A stretch of 64,000 nt of DNA from Ruania zhangjianzhongii (GCF_008000995.1 NZ_CP042828.1:3338882-3402881); one strand, 5' to 3'. Shown: positions 22,515 through 31,126, counted from the first letter of the stretch. Translations and numbers: made by a program. The notes: a model not told the origin generated them from the sequence alone.

Positions 22515-23224
22515 AGGTGCTCCGGAGCGTGCAGGCCGAGCGAGGCCAGTCCAGTGGCGAGCGCCACAGCAGTCGCCTCGGTCAGGGCCAGATGGGTGCG
22601 GTGCTTCGAGGTTACCGGTCCCGCCCCGCGCGGTGCGGTGCGGGTGCCGGCGTAGAAGTCCTGGTAGGTGGTAGCGAGGTCACGCAGCGCCACGGCCGCA
22701 CCGCGCCCGCCCGGGTGGTCGGCGGTCAGGCGGACCAGCAGCGCTCGAGTCAGGTCCCGGTCGACGACGGCGCTCCCGGTGGTGGTCAGCTCCGCACCCA
22801 GGGTGGGGCGTACGCCGTGCGCGCGGGCTGCGCGGGCAACGTTGCGGCACCGGGCGTGGGCGAGGGCGACCGGGAGCAGACCAGCCGGCCATCCGCCGTC
22901 GAGGGCCCGGGTGGGTGTGGCGCCAGCTCCGGGCCGGAGCAGCCGACGCACGCTGTCCAGGAGGACGTCGGTGGTCAGCGTCAGGGTCAGGTAGCCGGCC
23001 TCGGTGCGCACCTCGGCGAAGCCGGGTGCACCGCGCAGCCGGTCGGCGAGCTCACCGGCGAGGCGCTCCGCGGCCGGGCCGGAGCCGGCCGCGGCGTAGG
23101 CGACCGCGGTGCCGAGATCACCCGGCTGCCCCCGGCGGACCGGGCGCAGCCGGATCGGTTCCGGCGTCCTGCAGCCGAGCTCGCTCAGGTGGGTGCTGAG
23201 CAGTTCGGCCAGCTGGCTGGGCAC
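22511..23224 (-). CDS. ArgRS-like protein lacking the catalytic core (N-terminal Add-1 plus DALR domains)
   Basis: 237 residues from GTG 23224. Residues 1-about 90 resemble the ArgRS N-terminal tRNA D-loop-binding domain (QLAELLSTHLSEL, RPVRRGQPGDLGTAVA, APGFAEVRTEAGYLTLTL). From about 110 onward the sequence matches the DALR anticodon-binding domain (LPVALAHARCRNVARAA, ALRDLATTYQDFYAGTR, ALTEATAVALATGLASLG). The roughly 300 residues between them in a real synthetase, with HVGH and KMSK-type motifs, are absent, so it cannot aminoacylate. It occupies the usual argS place upstream of lysA, with tRNA-Arg near by. The domains look intact, so it is probably a maintained paralogue rather than debris. 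A working argS must lie elsewhere. Confidence 0.85.
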   Translation of the reverse strand: MPSQLAELLSTHLSELGCRTPEPIRLRPVRRGQPGDLGTAVAYAAAGSGPAAERLAGELADRLRGAPGFAEVRTEAGYLTLTLTTDVLLDSVRRLLRPGAGATPTRALDGGWPAGLLPVALAHARCRNVARAARAHGVRPTLGAELTTTGSAVVDRDLTRALLVRLTADHPGGRGAAVALRDLATTYQDFYAGTRTAPRGAGPVTSKHRTHLALTEATAVALATGLASLGLHAPEHL

Positions 23225-23228
23225 CCGA

Positions 23229-24200
23229 TCAGAACGGCAGGGAGCCGTAGAAGGACTGAGCCGTGTCCGCGTCCGGGGCGTCGATCTGGTACACCACCGC
23301 CGAGTCGTCGTACCAGTAGACGCTGTACACATCGCCGTCGTAGTCGATCCGGGTACCGAGCCCGTTGCCGTTGTCCGACTGCCAGACATCACCGGAGTAG
23401 TCCGGATCGCCACGCTCGTCCTGCACACCGGCCACATAGGTGTCGGCCGCCCCGGAGTCCGGGAAGGAGATCGCGGTCATCGTGATCTCCCCGGCGTCGG
23501 AGCTGTAGGTCGCCGTGTAGGCCTCCATCGCGTCCGCGCTCAGGTCGCTGGCGTCCGCCCAGTCACCCTGGATGGTCCAGGTGTTACCCGAGTCGCCCGC
23601 CACCTCGGCGGCCTCGGTGCTGAGCAGGTCGTAGAGCTCGCCGCCACCAGCGTCGGTGCCACTGGAATCGTCGGTGGACTCGTCGGTCGCGTCATCGGTG
23701 GGCTCGCTGTCGGCGTCGGCGCTGCCGTCGGTGCTCGGGTCCGTGGCCGTGGGGGTCGGTGTGGGGATGGTGTCGTCCCGGCCGTCGATCAAGGTGATTG
23801 CGCCCCAGATCAGCAGGGCGAGGACGAGCAAGCCACCGATCACGATCCCGGCGATCACCCCGGCGTTGCTCCGCCGACCACCTGGGGGTGGGCCTGCCGG
23901 ACCGCCGGGCTGGTTCGGACCGGTCCCGTCGGGCCCGCCGGGTCCGTCCGGCCCGCCGGACCCGGACTGAGCCGGAGCGGGCGGGCCATAGGGCTGCTGC
24001 GCAGCACTGGCGCCGTCAGGCTGCCCCGCCGGAGCAGCGCCGTAGGACTGCTGCTGGCCGGCGCCGTAGGGATACTCCCCGCCTTGCTGCGGCTGCTGTC
24101 CCGGTGCACCGTAGGGCTGGGAGTCGCCGGCTCCGAACTGCTCGGGCGACCCGTACGGCCCGGGCTGACCACCTGGCTGGTCGGGTGGGTTCTGCGTCAC
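23229..24200 (-). CDS. Proline/glycine-rich single-pass membrane protein, unknown function
   Basis: 323 residues from GTG 24200 with GGAGGAG upstream. Residues 1-110 are Pro/Gly/Gln/Tyr-rich (QPYGAPGQQPQQGG), cytoplasmic and probably disordered. One membrane helix follows (AGVIAGIVIGGLLVLALLIWG), then a Thr/Asp/Ser linker (TPTPTATDPSTDGSADAD) and a C-terminal extracellular domain of about 115 residues with several Trp and Tyr. The layout is common in actinobacteria, but I do not recognise the outer domain. Its stop lies 5 bases before the ArgRS-like start, so the two are co-transcribed. Confidence 0.75.
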   Translation of the reverse strand: MTQNPPDQPGGQPGPYGSPEQFGAGDSQPYGAPGQQPQQGGEYPYGAGQQQSYGAAPAGQPDGASAAQQPYGPPAPAQSGSGGPDGPGGPDGTGPNQPGGPAGPPPGGRRSNAGVIAGIVIGGLLVLALLIWGAITLIDGRDDTIPTPTPTATDPSTDGSADADSEPTDDATDESTDDSSGTDAGGGELYDLLSTEAAEVAGDSGNTWTIQGDWADASDLSADAMEAYTATYSSDAGEITMTAISFPDSGAADTYVAGVQDERGDPDYSGDVWQSDNGNGLGTRIDYDGDVYSVYWYDDSAVVYQIDAPDADTAQSFYGSLPF

Positions 24201-24288
24201 CGTGCTCTCCTCCGGTCTACCTCGCACGCTTGCTCTCCGATGAGCAATGCTACGGGGACCGGCCGCGGGTGGCTCGGCCGGAGCCGAT

Positions 24289-24318
24289 TTCAATCAGCGG
24301 CCCCTCCCCTGATAGGCT
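24289..24318 (+). promoter_or_regulatory. Probable tRNA-Arg promoter
   Basis: TAGGCT at 24313-24318 as -10, with TTCAAT at 24289-24294 as a weak -35 (18-base spacer). The expected start is near 24325, nine bases before the tRNA. Confidence 0.4.
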
Positions 24319-24333
24319 CACGCCGCGGCGAAA

Positions 24334-24406
24334 GCCCCTGTAGCTCAGTGGATAGAGCGTCTGCCTCCGGAGCAGAAGGTCGTGGGTTCGAATCCCGCCG
24401 GGGGCA
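24334..24406 (+). tRNA. tRNA-Arg (anticodon CCG)
   Basis: 73-base cloverleaf. The acceptor arms GCCCCTG and CGGGGGC pair (one G:T), the D-arm has AGCTCAGTGGATAGAGC, the anticodon stem-loop is CTGC-CTCCGGA-GCAG with CCG at positions 34-36, and the T-arm has GGTTCGAATCC. The discriminator base is A; CCA is not fully encoded (ACCG follows). It reads CGG codons. DUF998 ends 6 bases downstream on the other strand. Confidence 0.97.
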
Positions 24407-24411
24407 CCGAT

Positions 24412-25104
24412 TTAGACCGGGTCCGGGCGCGTCCGCTCGGCGATCACCGGATGCGGCACCACGGTGTACAGATGCGCCGACGCGAGCGCGAGCCACGCCC
24501 ATCCGGCCAGTACCGCGAGCCAGAGCAGCGCCACACCCGCCGGAGACTGGGCGAGCGCCGCTCCACCGACGAAGCCGGCGACGATCACCACAGCGCTGAC
24601 CACGCCGAGCCGGGACTGGCCCGACGCACCCCGCTGCGCCGCCCAGCGCGAATAGGTGAACGCCGCGACCGCCAGCGCCACAAAACCGAGCGCACCGGCC
24701 ATCAGATGCCCGATACCGCCGGCCGAGGCGACCCCGCCCTCAGCCCCCGGCGGGAATCCCGCGACCGGATCGGGGATGACGATGCCACTGAGCACCAGGC
24801 AGAGCCCGTACACACCGGTGAGAATCCCGATCGCGAGTCCCCGACCGTCCCGGATCGCTCGAAGCACCCCATAGGCCGCGGCGAGCACCATCAACCCTGC
24901 GACGATGATCGTGGTGCGCTGCATCCAGCCATGCTCGCCCAGCATCAGCAGGCTCAGCGCATGACGGCTCAGGTCGAAGCCGGACCGGGTCAGCGCCAGC
25001 ACCAGGCCGACGACCAGATAGAAGGGACCGGCCACGACACCCCAGCCGAGCAGACTGCGGGTCACCGCCGCGGCGCGGTCAAAAGTCGAAGCGTCATCGC
25101 TCAT
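24412..25104 (-). CDS. DUF998 family membrane protein
   Basis: 230 residues, about six helices. SRHALSLLMLGEHGWMQ near residue 45 and the IPDPVAGFPPGAEG loop are typical of DUF998 proteins, whose function is unknown. It is divergent from a tetR gene 59 bases away, and a palindrome there overlaps its predicted promoter, so TetR control is likely. The -10 is 6 bases from the ATG, suggesting a leaderless mRNA. Confidence 0.85.
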   Translation of the reverse strand: MSDDASTFDRAAAVTRSLLGWGVVAGPFYLVVGLVLALTRSGFDLSRHALSLLMLGEHGWMQRTTIIVAGLMVLAAAYGVLRAIRDGRGLAIGILTGVYGLCLVLSGIVIPDPVAGFPPGAEGGVASAGGIGHLMAGALGFVALAVAAFTYSRWAAQRGASGQSRLGVVSAVVIVAGFVGGAALAQSPAGVALLWLAVLAGWAWLALASAHLYTVVPHPVIAERTRPDPV

Positions 25105-25110
25105 GGCCCG

Positions 25111-25146
25111 ATGCTAGCCGGTCGAGAACTAGACTGTCCAGTACTA
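25111..25146. promoter_or_regulatory. DUF998 promoter and putative TetR operator
   Basis: Minus strand: TGGACA (25140-25135), 18-base spacer, TAGCAT (25116-25111), then 6 bases to the ATG of the DUF998 gene. The palindrome ACTGTCCAGT (25133-25142), flanked by TAG and CTA, overlaps this -35 and lies next to TACTAT, a possible tetR -10. A repressor bound here would block both genes. Confidence 0.5.
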
Positions 25147-25163
25147 TTCCGTAGGATGAGCGC

Positions 25164-25823
25164 ATGACTGAAGGCACAGCGGAACCGGTGATCGGACGCT
25201 CGGCGCGAAAGCGGCAGGCGATCACCGCCGAGGCCACCACCCTGTTCCTCCGCCAGGGGTTCCGCGGCACGAGCATGGACGAGGTCGCGGCAGCGGCAGC
25301 TGTCTCGAAGCAGACCGTGTACAAGCAGTTCTCCGACAAGGAGGGGCTGTTCCGGGAGATCGTGGCGGGCATCACCCGGAACGCGGACGCGATCATCGCC
25401 AGCATCACTGCGGCCTTCGGTGCCACCCCGGCCGGCAACCGGGAGGAGCTGGAGACACGGCTCACGGGAGTGGCTCGCACCTATCTGGACGGCGTGCTCC
25501 AGACCCGCGTGTTCTCGCTGCGGCGGCTGATCATCGCCGAGGCGGAACAGTTCCCCGACCTTGCTGCCGACTACTACCGCCAGGCACCGGCGGCCGGGAT
25601 CGAGACCGTCGCCGCGCAGCTGGAGCCCTACCGCGCCTCAGGGCTGATCATCGCCGACGACGTCCGAGTCGCTGCTGCGCACTTCGCCTACCTGACCCTC
25701 TCCCCCGCCCAGGACCGGGCCATGTTCATCCCCTCGGACCTGCCCAGTGCAGCGGACCGGCAGCGTTTCGCCGCGACGGCTGCCAGCGCTTTCGTTGCCG
25801 CCTATGGCGCGAGCGCGCGCTGA
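25164..25823 (+). CDS. TetR/AcrR family transcriptional regulator
   Basis: 219 residues. The N-terminal helix-turn-helix is clear (RQAITAEATTLFLRQGFRG, VSKQTVYKQFSDKEGLF). The C-terminal half (RTYLDGVLQTRVFSLRRLII, FPDLAADYYRQAP) is the AcrR-type ligand-binding and dimer domain. It probably represses itself and the divergent DUF998 gene. The ligand is unknown. Confidence 0.93.
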   Translation: MTEGTAEPVIGRSARKRQAITAEATTLFLRQGFRGTSMDEVAAAAAVSKQTVYKQFSDKEGLFREIVAGITRNADAIIASITAAFGATPAGNREELETRLTGVARTYLDGVLQTRVFSLRRLIIAEAEQFPDLAADYYRQAPAAGIETVAAQLEPYRASGLIIADDVRVAAAHFAYLTLSPAQDRAMFIPSDLPSAADRQRFAATAASAFVAAYGASAR

Positions 25824-25865
25824 GGTCAGCCCGGTCCGGCCGCCCGGGCGCGGAGCAGAGCGGGG

Positions 25866-26456
25866 TCAGCTCCGCTGCAGCCGGTACCACCGCGGCCGAG
25901 TCCGGTTCATCGGCCAGCCGAGCCCGGCGGTCTCCGCCGGCTCCGAGCTGGTCAGCCGCCAGCCGGGGAACGCTTCGCTCACCTGTTCCTCGGATACGCC
26001 GCCGATCATCGAGCGCAGCCGGGTGCGCCCGAAGGCGAGCATCAGCACCCGAGCGCGCGGCGCCGCGCGCTCGGTCACACTCCGGCCCACCGCGGCGCGC
26101 TCGGGAGCCTCGAACCCCTGGAAGCACCCGATGTCCAGGAACAGGTCGAACTGGCCCAGGTGCGGATCGAGATCGGTGACGTCCGCTACCTCGTACCGAC
26201 CGCCGTCGGGGTCCTTGCGCCGTGCCCCCTCGATCGCTGCTGGAACGATATCCACGCCCACCGCGCTCCACCCGCGGCGCACCAGCTCCGGGGTGAACTG
26301 CGCGCGGCCGCAGCCGAGATCGAGCGCCCGCCCGGGCGGGTCGTCCGCCTCCGCCCGTTCCCGGTCCAGCACTGCGGCGATGCTTGCGCTCGCTGCCTGC
26401 CCGTACCGCTCCCACGGGGTCATCCCCAGGCGGTACATCAGTGGATAGCTCGGCAT
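25866..26456 (-). CDS. Class I SAM-dependent methyltransferase
   Basis: 196 residues from ATG 26456 (MPSYPLMYRLGMTPWERYG). The SAM-binding motif I is ALDLGCGRAQF near residue 45, followed by AVGVDIVPAAIEGAR and FDLFLDIGCFQGF. The opening resembles small-molecule or thiopurine-type methyltransferases. The substrate is unknown. It begins 10 bases after the stop of the TOPRIM gene on the same strand. Confidence 0.87.
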   Translation of the reverse strand: MPSYPLMYRLGMTPWERYGQAASASIAAVLDRERAEADDPPGRALDLGCGRAQFTPELVRRGWSAVGVDIVPAAIEGARRKDPDGGRYEVADVTDLDPHLGQFDLFLDIGCFQGFEAPERAAVGRSVTERAAPRARVLMLAFGRTRLRSMIGGVSEEQVSEAFPGWRLTSSEPAETAGLGWPMNRTRPRWYRLQRS

Positions 26457-26466
26457 CAACACGCTC

Positions 26467-27084
26467 CTACTCGTCAGTGCTGGCGAGCACCGCTGCCAGC
26501 GGGGTGGGTACCCGGTCCTCGGCCATCGCAGCGCACATCGCGGCGGCATAGCGCTCCTTGCGCCCGCTGAGCGTGCCCATGAAGCGCCGCAGCTGGGCCG
26601 TCAGGCCTCGCTCGCGCTGGGCCGGCTGACGCTGGAAGAGCCGCCAGGCACTGAGGTCGCCCTCCGCGGCGATCACCTCGATCGTGCCGCTGCCGCCGAG
26701 AGCGCGGATGAGCTCCTCCTCCAGGTCGGCCCGGCAGACCAGGACGTCCTCGGCCGGTAGCACCGAGCGGAAGAACCGCTCCTCGCCGGCATCGCACAGC
26801 CCGGTCAGTGACAGGCCGAGCCCACTCGGGCCGAGCAGCTCGGCGTAGCGGCGCACGTTCGTCGCCCCGCCCATCGGAATCAGGGCAACACCGCGGCCCT
26901 GAAGCGGCGGGCCGGTCCGAGCGGCGAGCGTCTCCAGCGCTGCGACGTCACTGATGCCCTCCACCAGGACTGCTCGATGCAGGCCGCCGATCTCCGCCCG
27001 ATCCAGCGCCCGCCCGCCCGCAGCCCAGCCACGCACCGCTGCGCGCACGTCTGCCGGTTCTCGCACCCGACCATTCTGTGCCAC
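26467..27084 (-). CDS. Stand-alone OLD-type TOPRIM domain protein
   Basis: 205 residues. The TOPRIM core reads VLVEGISDVAALETLA (Glu42, Asp46), IPMGGATNVRRYAELLG, GLCDAGEE (Asp98) and CRADLEEELIRALG (Asp120, Glu122). This is the arrangement in the C-terminal nuclease part of OLD-family endonucleases, but no ABC-type ATPase domain precedes it. The C-terminal 60 residues are helical, with RRFMGTLSGRKERYAAAM. A nuclease or nucleotidyl-transfer role is inferred from the family only. A methyltransferase gene follows at once. Confidence 0.78.
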   Translation of the reverse strand: MAQNGRVREPADVRAAVRGWAAGGRALDRAEIGGLHRAVLVEGISDVAALETLAARTGPPLQGRGVALIPMGGATNVRRYAELLGPSGLGLSLTGLCDAGEERFFRSVLPAEDVLVCRADLEEELIRALGGSGTIEVIAAEGDLSAWRLFQRQPAQRERGLTAQLRRFMGTLSGRKERYAAAMCAAMAEDRVPTPLAAVLASTDE

Positions 27085-27283
27085 CCGCGCGAGCAGGACC
27101 AGGACTTATCCTCCGCACCGTGCGGGGGCGTTGCCTGGTCGTCATTCGGCACGACGTTGCCCGGTCGTCAGGCGATGCCGCCGGCAGCTATCGTGCACAC
27201 TGCCACGCCGGTCACCGCGGACCCTGGGGAGCCGGCGTGAGCTGAGCACCCTGCCACCACCATGACGAGCGGAGGACCGACGC

Positions 27284-28828
27284 GTGACCCAGGACTTCTC
27301 CTCCGACGAGGCGGGCGCCGCGGAGCAGGCAGCCGTGCCGGAGGAGGCCGAAGCCCTCCCCGCGAACAGCGCCGACGGCGCCGGGCAGGACACGGCCAGC
27401 CACGCGCGGCCGAGCCCGGCGGGCCTGTTCAAGTCGATGCGCCTGCGCGCCGGTGCGATCATGCGCGCTGTCCGCGAGCCTACCCAGCAGATCGTGGTCA
27501 CCGACCGGGAGGAAGAGATCTCCCAGCGCCATGCGCGGGCAGTGATCGATCTGTGCCTGCGCGCCGGTGAGGCGATGCTCGCCGCCGGTGCCTCCGCTGC
27601 TGACGTCGTCGCCACCACGTTACGGATCAGCGAGTGCTACGGCGTTACCGGAACACAGGTGGACATCACGTTCACCTCGATCACGATCTCGGTCCGCCGC
27701 GGCCTCGATGAGGATCCGATCTCGGTGCTGCGGGTGATCAAGAACCGCACCACCGACTACTCCCGGCTGCAAGGTGTGTATCTGCTGATGGCAGAGATCA
27801 CCGATGCGGACGAGCCGATGGACGTCACCGAAGCGCTGCGCCGGCTGCGGGAGATCGTCACCCAGCGTCACCCCTACCGCCGCTGGGTGGTCACCCTCGG
27901 GAAGGCGGTGCTGGCCGGTGGCGTCGTGGTGATGTATGACGCCAGCCCCGTTCTCATCCTGGTGGCCGCTGCCGCCGCAGTGGCGGTCGACCTGATCACC
28001 CGGCTGATGGAGCGGTGGGGCATTGCAGCGTTCTTCACCCAGATCGGCGCCGCCGCCATCACCACCTCGATCGCGGCGTTCATGTATTGGCTGCAGTCGC
28101 TGGGAATCGAGCTTCCCGGCGCGAACCGGCCCACAGTGATCGTGATCTCCGGCATCATCATGCTGCTCTCCGGGATCGGCCTCACCTCGGCCGCACGCGA
28201 TGCCATCGACGGCTACTACGTGACCGCCTCGGCGCGTGCGATGGAGGTGGTGATGCTCACGCTCGGCCTCGCCGTGGGTATCTCCACCACGCTCGGGATC
28301 GCGCTCCGCCTCGGCGTCCCGATGTACGTGGGCACCTCTCTCGGGCCCGACGGCGGTCTGCTCGCCGGCACTGCCGGGTCCGCCCTGATCGGTCTCGGCT
28401 TCGCGCTCACCTCCTATATCCGCCTCCGCGTGGTCCCGTTGCTGCCGCTGGTGGCCGGGATCGTCTTCGCGGTCTACTACCTGCTGCTGCCGTTGACCAA
28501 TCAGCCAGGCTTGGTACCCGGCCTCGCGGGAGTGGTGGCCGGCGTGCTCGGACACCTCACCTACCGCTGGTTCAAAGTGCCGGAGGCCGCGATGACGATG
28601 GCCGGTGTGATCGGACTGATCCCCGGACTGGCGGTCTACCGAGCGCTGTACTCCCTGATGGGCACCGAACACGCGGTGAGCCAGGCACTGCCGGCGCTCG
28701 TGCTGGCGTTCGCGACCGGTTTCGGTCTGGCTGCCGGGTCCACGATCGGCGGCTACCTCGCCCGGCGCCTGTTCGGCGAGGACGCGGCCTCGGAGAAGGC
28801 CTCCCGGCGCACCCAGGAGGCAGACTAG
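27284..28828 (+). CDS. ThrE-type threonine/serine exporter family protein
   Basis: 514 residues from GTG 27284 with GGAGG upstream. An acidic N-terminal tail of about 60 residues precedes the ThrE N-terminal domain (ARAVIDLCLRAGEAMLAAGASAADV, YGVTGTQVDITFTSITISV), followed by about ten membrane helices in two groups (DUF1212 and DUF3815-like). The C. glutamicum ThrE exports threonine and serine by proton-motive force; the substrate here is inferred. Confidence 0.88.
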   Translation: MTQDFSSDEAGAAEQAAVPEEAEALPANSADGAGQDTASHARPSPAGLFKSMRLRAGAIMRAVREPTQQIVVTDREEEISQRHARAVIDLCLRAGEAMLAAGASAADVVATTLRISECYGVTGTQVDITFTSITISVRRGLDEDPISVLRVIKNRTTDYSRLQGVYLLMAEITDADEPMDVTEALRRLREIVTQRHPYRRWVVTLGKAVLAGGVVVMYDASPVLILVAAAAAVAVDLITRLMERWGIAAFFTQIGAAAITTSIAAFMYWLQSLGIELPGANRPTVIVISGIIMLLSGIGLTSAARDAIDGYYVTASARAMEVVMLTLGLAVGISTTLGIALRLGVPMYVGTSLGPDGGLLAGTAGSALIGLGFALTSYIRLRVVPLLPLVAGIVFAVYYLLLPLTNQPGLVPGLAGVVAGVLGHLTYRWFKVPEAAMTMAGVIGLIPGLAVYRALYSLMGTEHAVSQALPALVLAFATGFGLAAGSTIGGYLARRLFGEDAASEKASRRTQEAD

Positions 28829-28903
28829 GTGCGGGGCGTTCGTACCCGCACCAGATGGACGGTGCAGCCGGGCCCACCCGGATCGCCGATAGGGTCAGTG
28901 GCT

Positions 28904-29812
28904 GTGAATGCACTCACCGGTCAGCAGTTCGAGATCCGCCACGGCGGCGCCTACGCCGTGATCACCGAGGTGGGCGCGCACCTGCGCCTGTTCCAGACCG
29001 ACGGACGAGACGTCGTCGTGCCGTTCGGTGCTGACGAGCTACCCCCGGCATGCAACGGCGCTGTGCTGGCACCGTGGCCGAACCGGCTCCGGGACGGGCA
29101 GTACAGCTTCGACGGCGCGGACTACCAGGTACCGCTGACCGAACCCGCACGGCAGACCGCGCTGCACGGGCTGGTCAGCTGGCTCCGCTGGGAGGTGCGC
29201 TCGCACACCGCCTCCGCCGTCGAGCTGGCCGTGGACCTGCCCCCCACTCCCGGCTATCCCTTCCCGCTGACCGTGGCCACCCGCTACGAGCTGAGCCAAG
29301 CCGGGCTGGAGGTGACCACCACCGGCACGAACACCGGGGAGAGCAACGCTCCCTACGGCGTCGGCTTCCACCCGTGGCTCTCCCCGGGCCCGGGCACACT
29401 CGACGACGCGGTCCTGGAGGTGGACGTGGCGCAGTGGGTACCGACGGATGACCGGTTGCTGCCGACCGGGGTGGCCGAGGTTCCGGCCGAGTTCGATTTC
29501 CGGTCCCCGCGGCCGCTGCGCGGGGTCGACCTCGACGACGCCTTCCTGTCCCCCCGGTTCAACGCCGACGGCCGGGCGTGGCTACGCCTGCGCGGTAGCG
29601 ACGGGCGCACTGTGCAGGTCTGGATGGACTCTTCGCTGACCTGCTGGCAGCTGTGCACCGGTGACCACGTGCGCGCGGCTGCGGCGCGCCGCACCGGGTT
29701 GGCGGCGGAGCCGATGACCTGCGTGGCGGACGCCTTCCGGACCGGGGAGAACCTGATCCGGCTCGCTCCCGGGGACCGGCACACCGTGCACTGGGGACTG
29801 CAACTGGTCTGA
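28904..29812 (+). CDS. Aldose 1-epimerase family protein
   Basis: 302 residues from GTG 28904, with AGGG eight bases upstream; in-frame GTGs at 28829 and 28898 are alternatives. The galactose-mutarotase fold is indicated by LAPWPNRLRDGQYSF, TALHGLVSWLRWEV (His), GVGFHPWLSPG (catalytic His) and LAAEPMTCVADAF (Glu). It resembles the YihR-like group. It probably interconverts anomers of a hexose in the cytoplasm. Confidence 0.9.
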   Translation: MNALTGQQFEIRHGGAYAVITEVGAHLRLFQTDGRDVVVPFGADELPPACNGAVLAPWPNRLRDGQYSFDGADYQVPLTEPARQTALHGLVSWLRWEVRSHTASAVELAVDLPPTPGYPFPLTVATRYELSQAGLEVTTTGTNTGESNAPYGVGFHPWLSPGPGTLDDAVLEVDVAQWVPTDDRLLPTGVAEVPAEFDFRSPRPLRGVDLDDAFLSPRFNADGRAWLRLRGSDGRTVQVWMDSSLTCWQLCTGDHVRAAAARRTGLAAEPMTCVADAFRTGENLIRLAPGDRHTVHWGLQLV

Positions 29813-29875
29813 GCAGCTGCTCGCCCGGCTCCCGGCTCAGCCTCGCAGCGGGTGCTCAGCCTCTCCGTGGGAGGC

Positions 29876-31126
29876 TCAGCCCTCGGCGCACTGCAGCGTC
29901 TCGCTGTTCAGCGGTGCTGCGGTGCTGGCCAGCCAGCTCTCCGGGTCTATCGTGGTCTGGGCTTCGTCCAGGTGCACCTCGAAGTGCAGGTGCGGACCGG
30001 TGGAGTTGCCGTAGGAACCGACGGCGCCGATCACCTCGCCGGCGCTGACCTGCTGTCCCTCGGAGACGTAGACGCCGTTCGGGTACATGTGCACGTACCA
30101 GGTCCAGATCGGCTGGCCGTCCACCTCGTGCTCGATGATCACCAGCATGCTGCTGCGGCCGTCCATACCGTTGCCGGCGTGCACCACCGTTCCGTCGGCG
30201 ACCGCGTGGATCGGTGTCCCGGCGGCAGCCGCCATGTCCAGTCCGGTGTGCTCGCCGTAGCTGCCGAAGATGGGGTGGGCGCGCACACCGTACCGGGAGG
30301 TGTAGTGGTAGCTGCCCTCGGAGAGCGGCATCATCACCTCGGGCGTGATGACGACCTCCACCTCGCTGGCGAGTACGCCGTTGGCCTCCATCGCACCGGC
30401 CGCGCAGGTGCTGCTGCGCTCATCACTACGGCTGGTGGCCACCATCGAGCGCACCGAGGCCAGCGGATCAGCCGCCAGGGCGGCCGAGGCGTCGGTGGAG
30501 ATCTGGGTGCCGCCGCTGGAGAACACGTCCAGGGCGCTGGCCTCGGCGAGTGGGGTTCCGGTGCTCGGATCGGACGAGGTGGTCGGTAGCGCGGCGCCGG
30601 TCAGCGGCACCACGGTGGTCAGCGCCGCGAGCGCACCGAGCACAGCCAGTCGAGGCAGCCACCGGCGCGCCGGTGACTTCTGCGCAGCCTTGCTCGCGCG
30701 GGACCCGGGCACGATCTCGGCCCACGAGGTTCGCGCTGGCGGGGTGACCGGTCGCTCGTCGGCGGCGACGTTCGCGGCGACCGCAGACGGCCGCTCGTCG
30801 CTGGCGAACGGCTCGTCCGCGCTGGCTACGAGCACGTCGTCGTCGGCCGGCGCCGGGGCGCTCGATGCCGTCGGCTCGCCCGATACCGATCCTTGCGCTG
30901 CGGCCTGTCCCGCCTGCTCGGCGCGCGCTCGTTCACGCAGCTGGCGCCGGGTCAGCGTTGCGGGCGCCGATGTCGGGGCCGGCTCCGCGACGGCGGCCGG
31001 TGTGGCTGCACTGGTGCTCGACGCAGCTGCAGGAGCTGGATCGGTGGGCTGGGCAGCACGGGCCGCTTCGCGGAGCTGTCGACGGGTCGGGTAGGCGTCA
31101 GCGGTCCAATCACGCTGCGAGCTCAC
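29876..31126 (-). CDS. Membrane-anchored M23 family metallopeptidase
   Basis: 416 residues from GTG 31126 with GGAGG four bases upstream. The N-terminal 160 residues are Ala/Arg/Pro-rich with two RRQLRE(R/A)AR repeats (cytoplasmic), followed by a membrane helix (LAVLGALAALTTVVPLTGAAL) and the LytM/M23 domain: FGSYGEHTGLDMAAAAGTPI (zinc His and Asp) and STGPHLHFEVHLDE (HxH). It probably cuts or remodels peptidoglycan cross-links outside the membrane. A small hairpin (AGCCTC/GAGGCT, about 29860-29880) overlaps its stop, opposite the convergent epimerase. Confidence 0.9.
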   Translation of the reverse strand: MSSQRDWTADAYPTRRQLREAARAAQPTDPAPAAASSTSAATPAAVAEPAPTSAPATLTRRQLRERARAEQAGQAAAQGSVSGEPTASSAPAPADDDVLVASADEPFASDERPSAVAANVAADERPVTPPARTSWAEIVPGSRASKAAQKSPARRWLPRLAVLGALAALTTVVPLTGAALPTTSSDPSTGTPLAEASALDVFSSGGTQISTDASAALAADPLASVRSMVATSRSDERSSTCAAGAMEANGVLASEVEVVITPEVMMPLSEGSYHYTSRYGVRAHPIFGSYGEHTGLDMAAAAGTPIHAVADGTVVHAGNGMDGRSSMLVIIEHEVDGQPIWTWYVHMYPNGVYVSEGQQVSAGEVIGAVGSYGNSTGPHLHFEVHLDEAQTTIDPESWLASTAAPLNSETLQCAEG

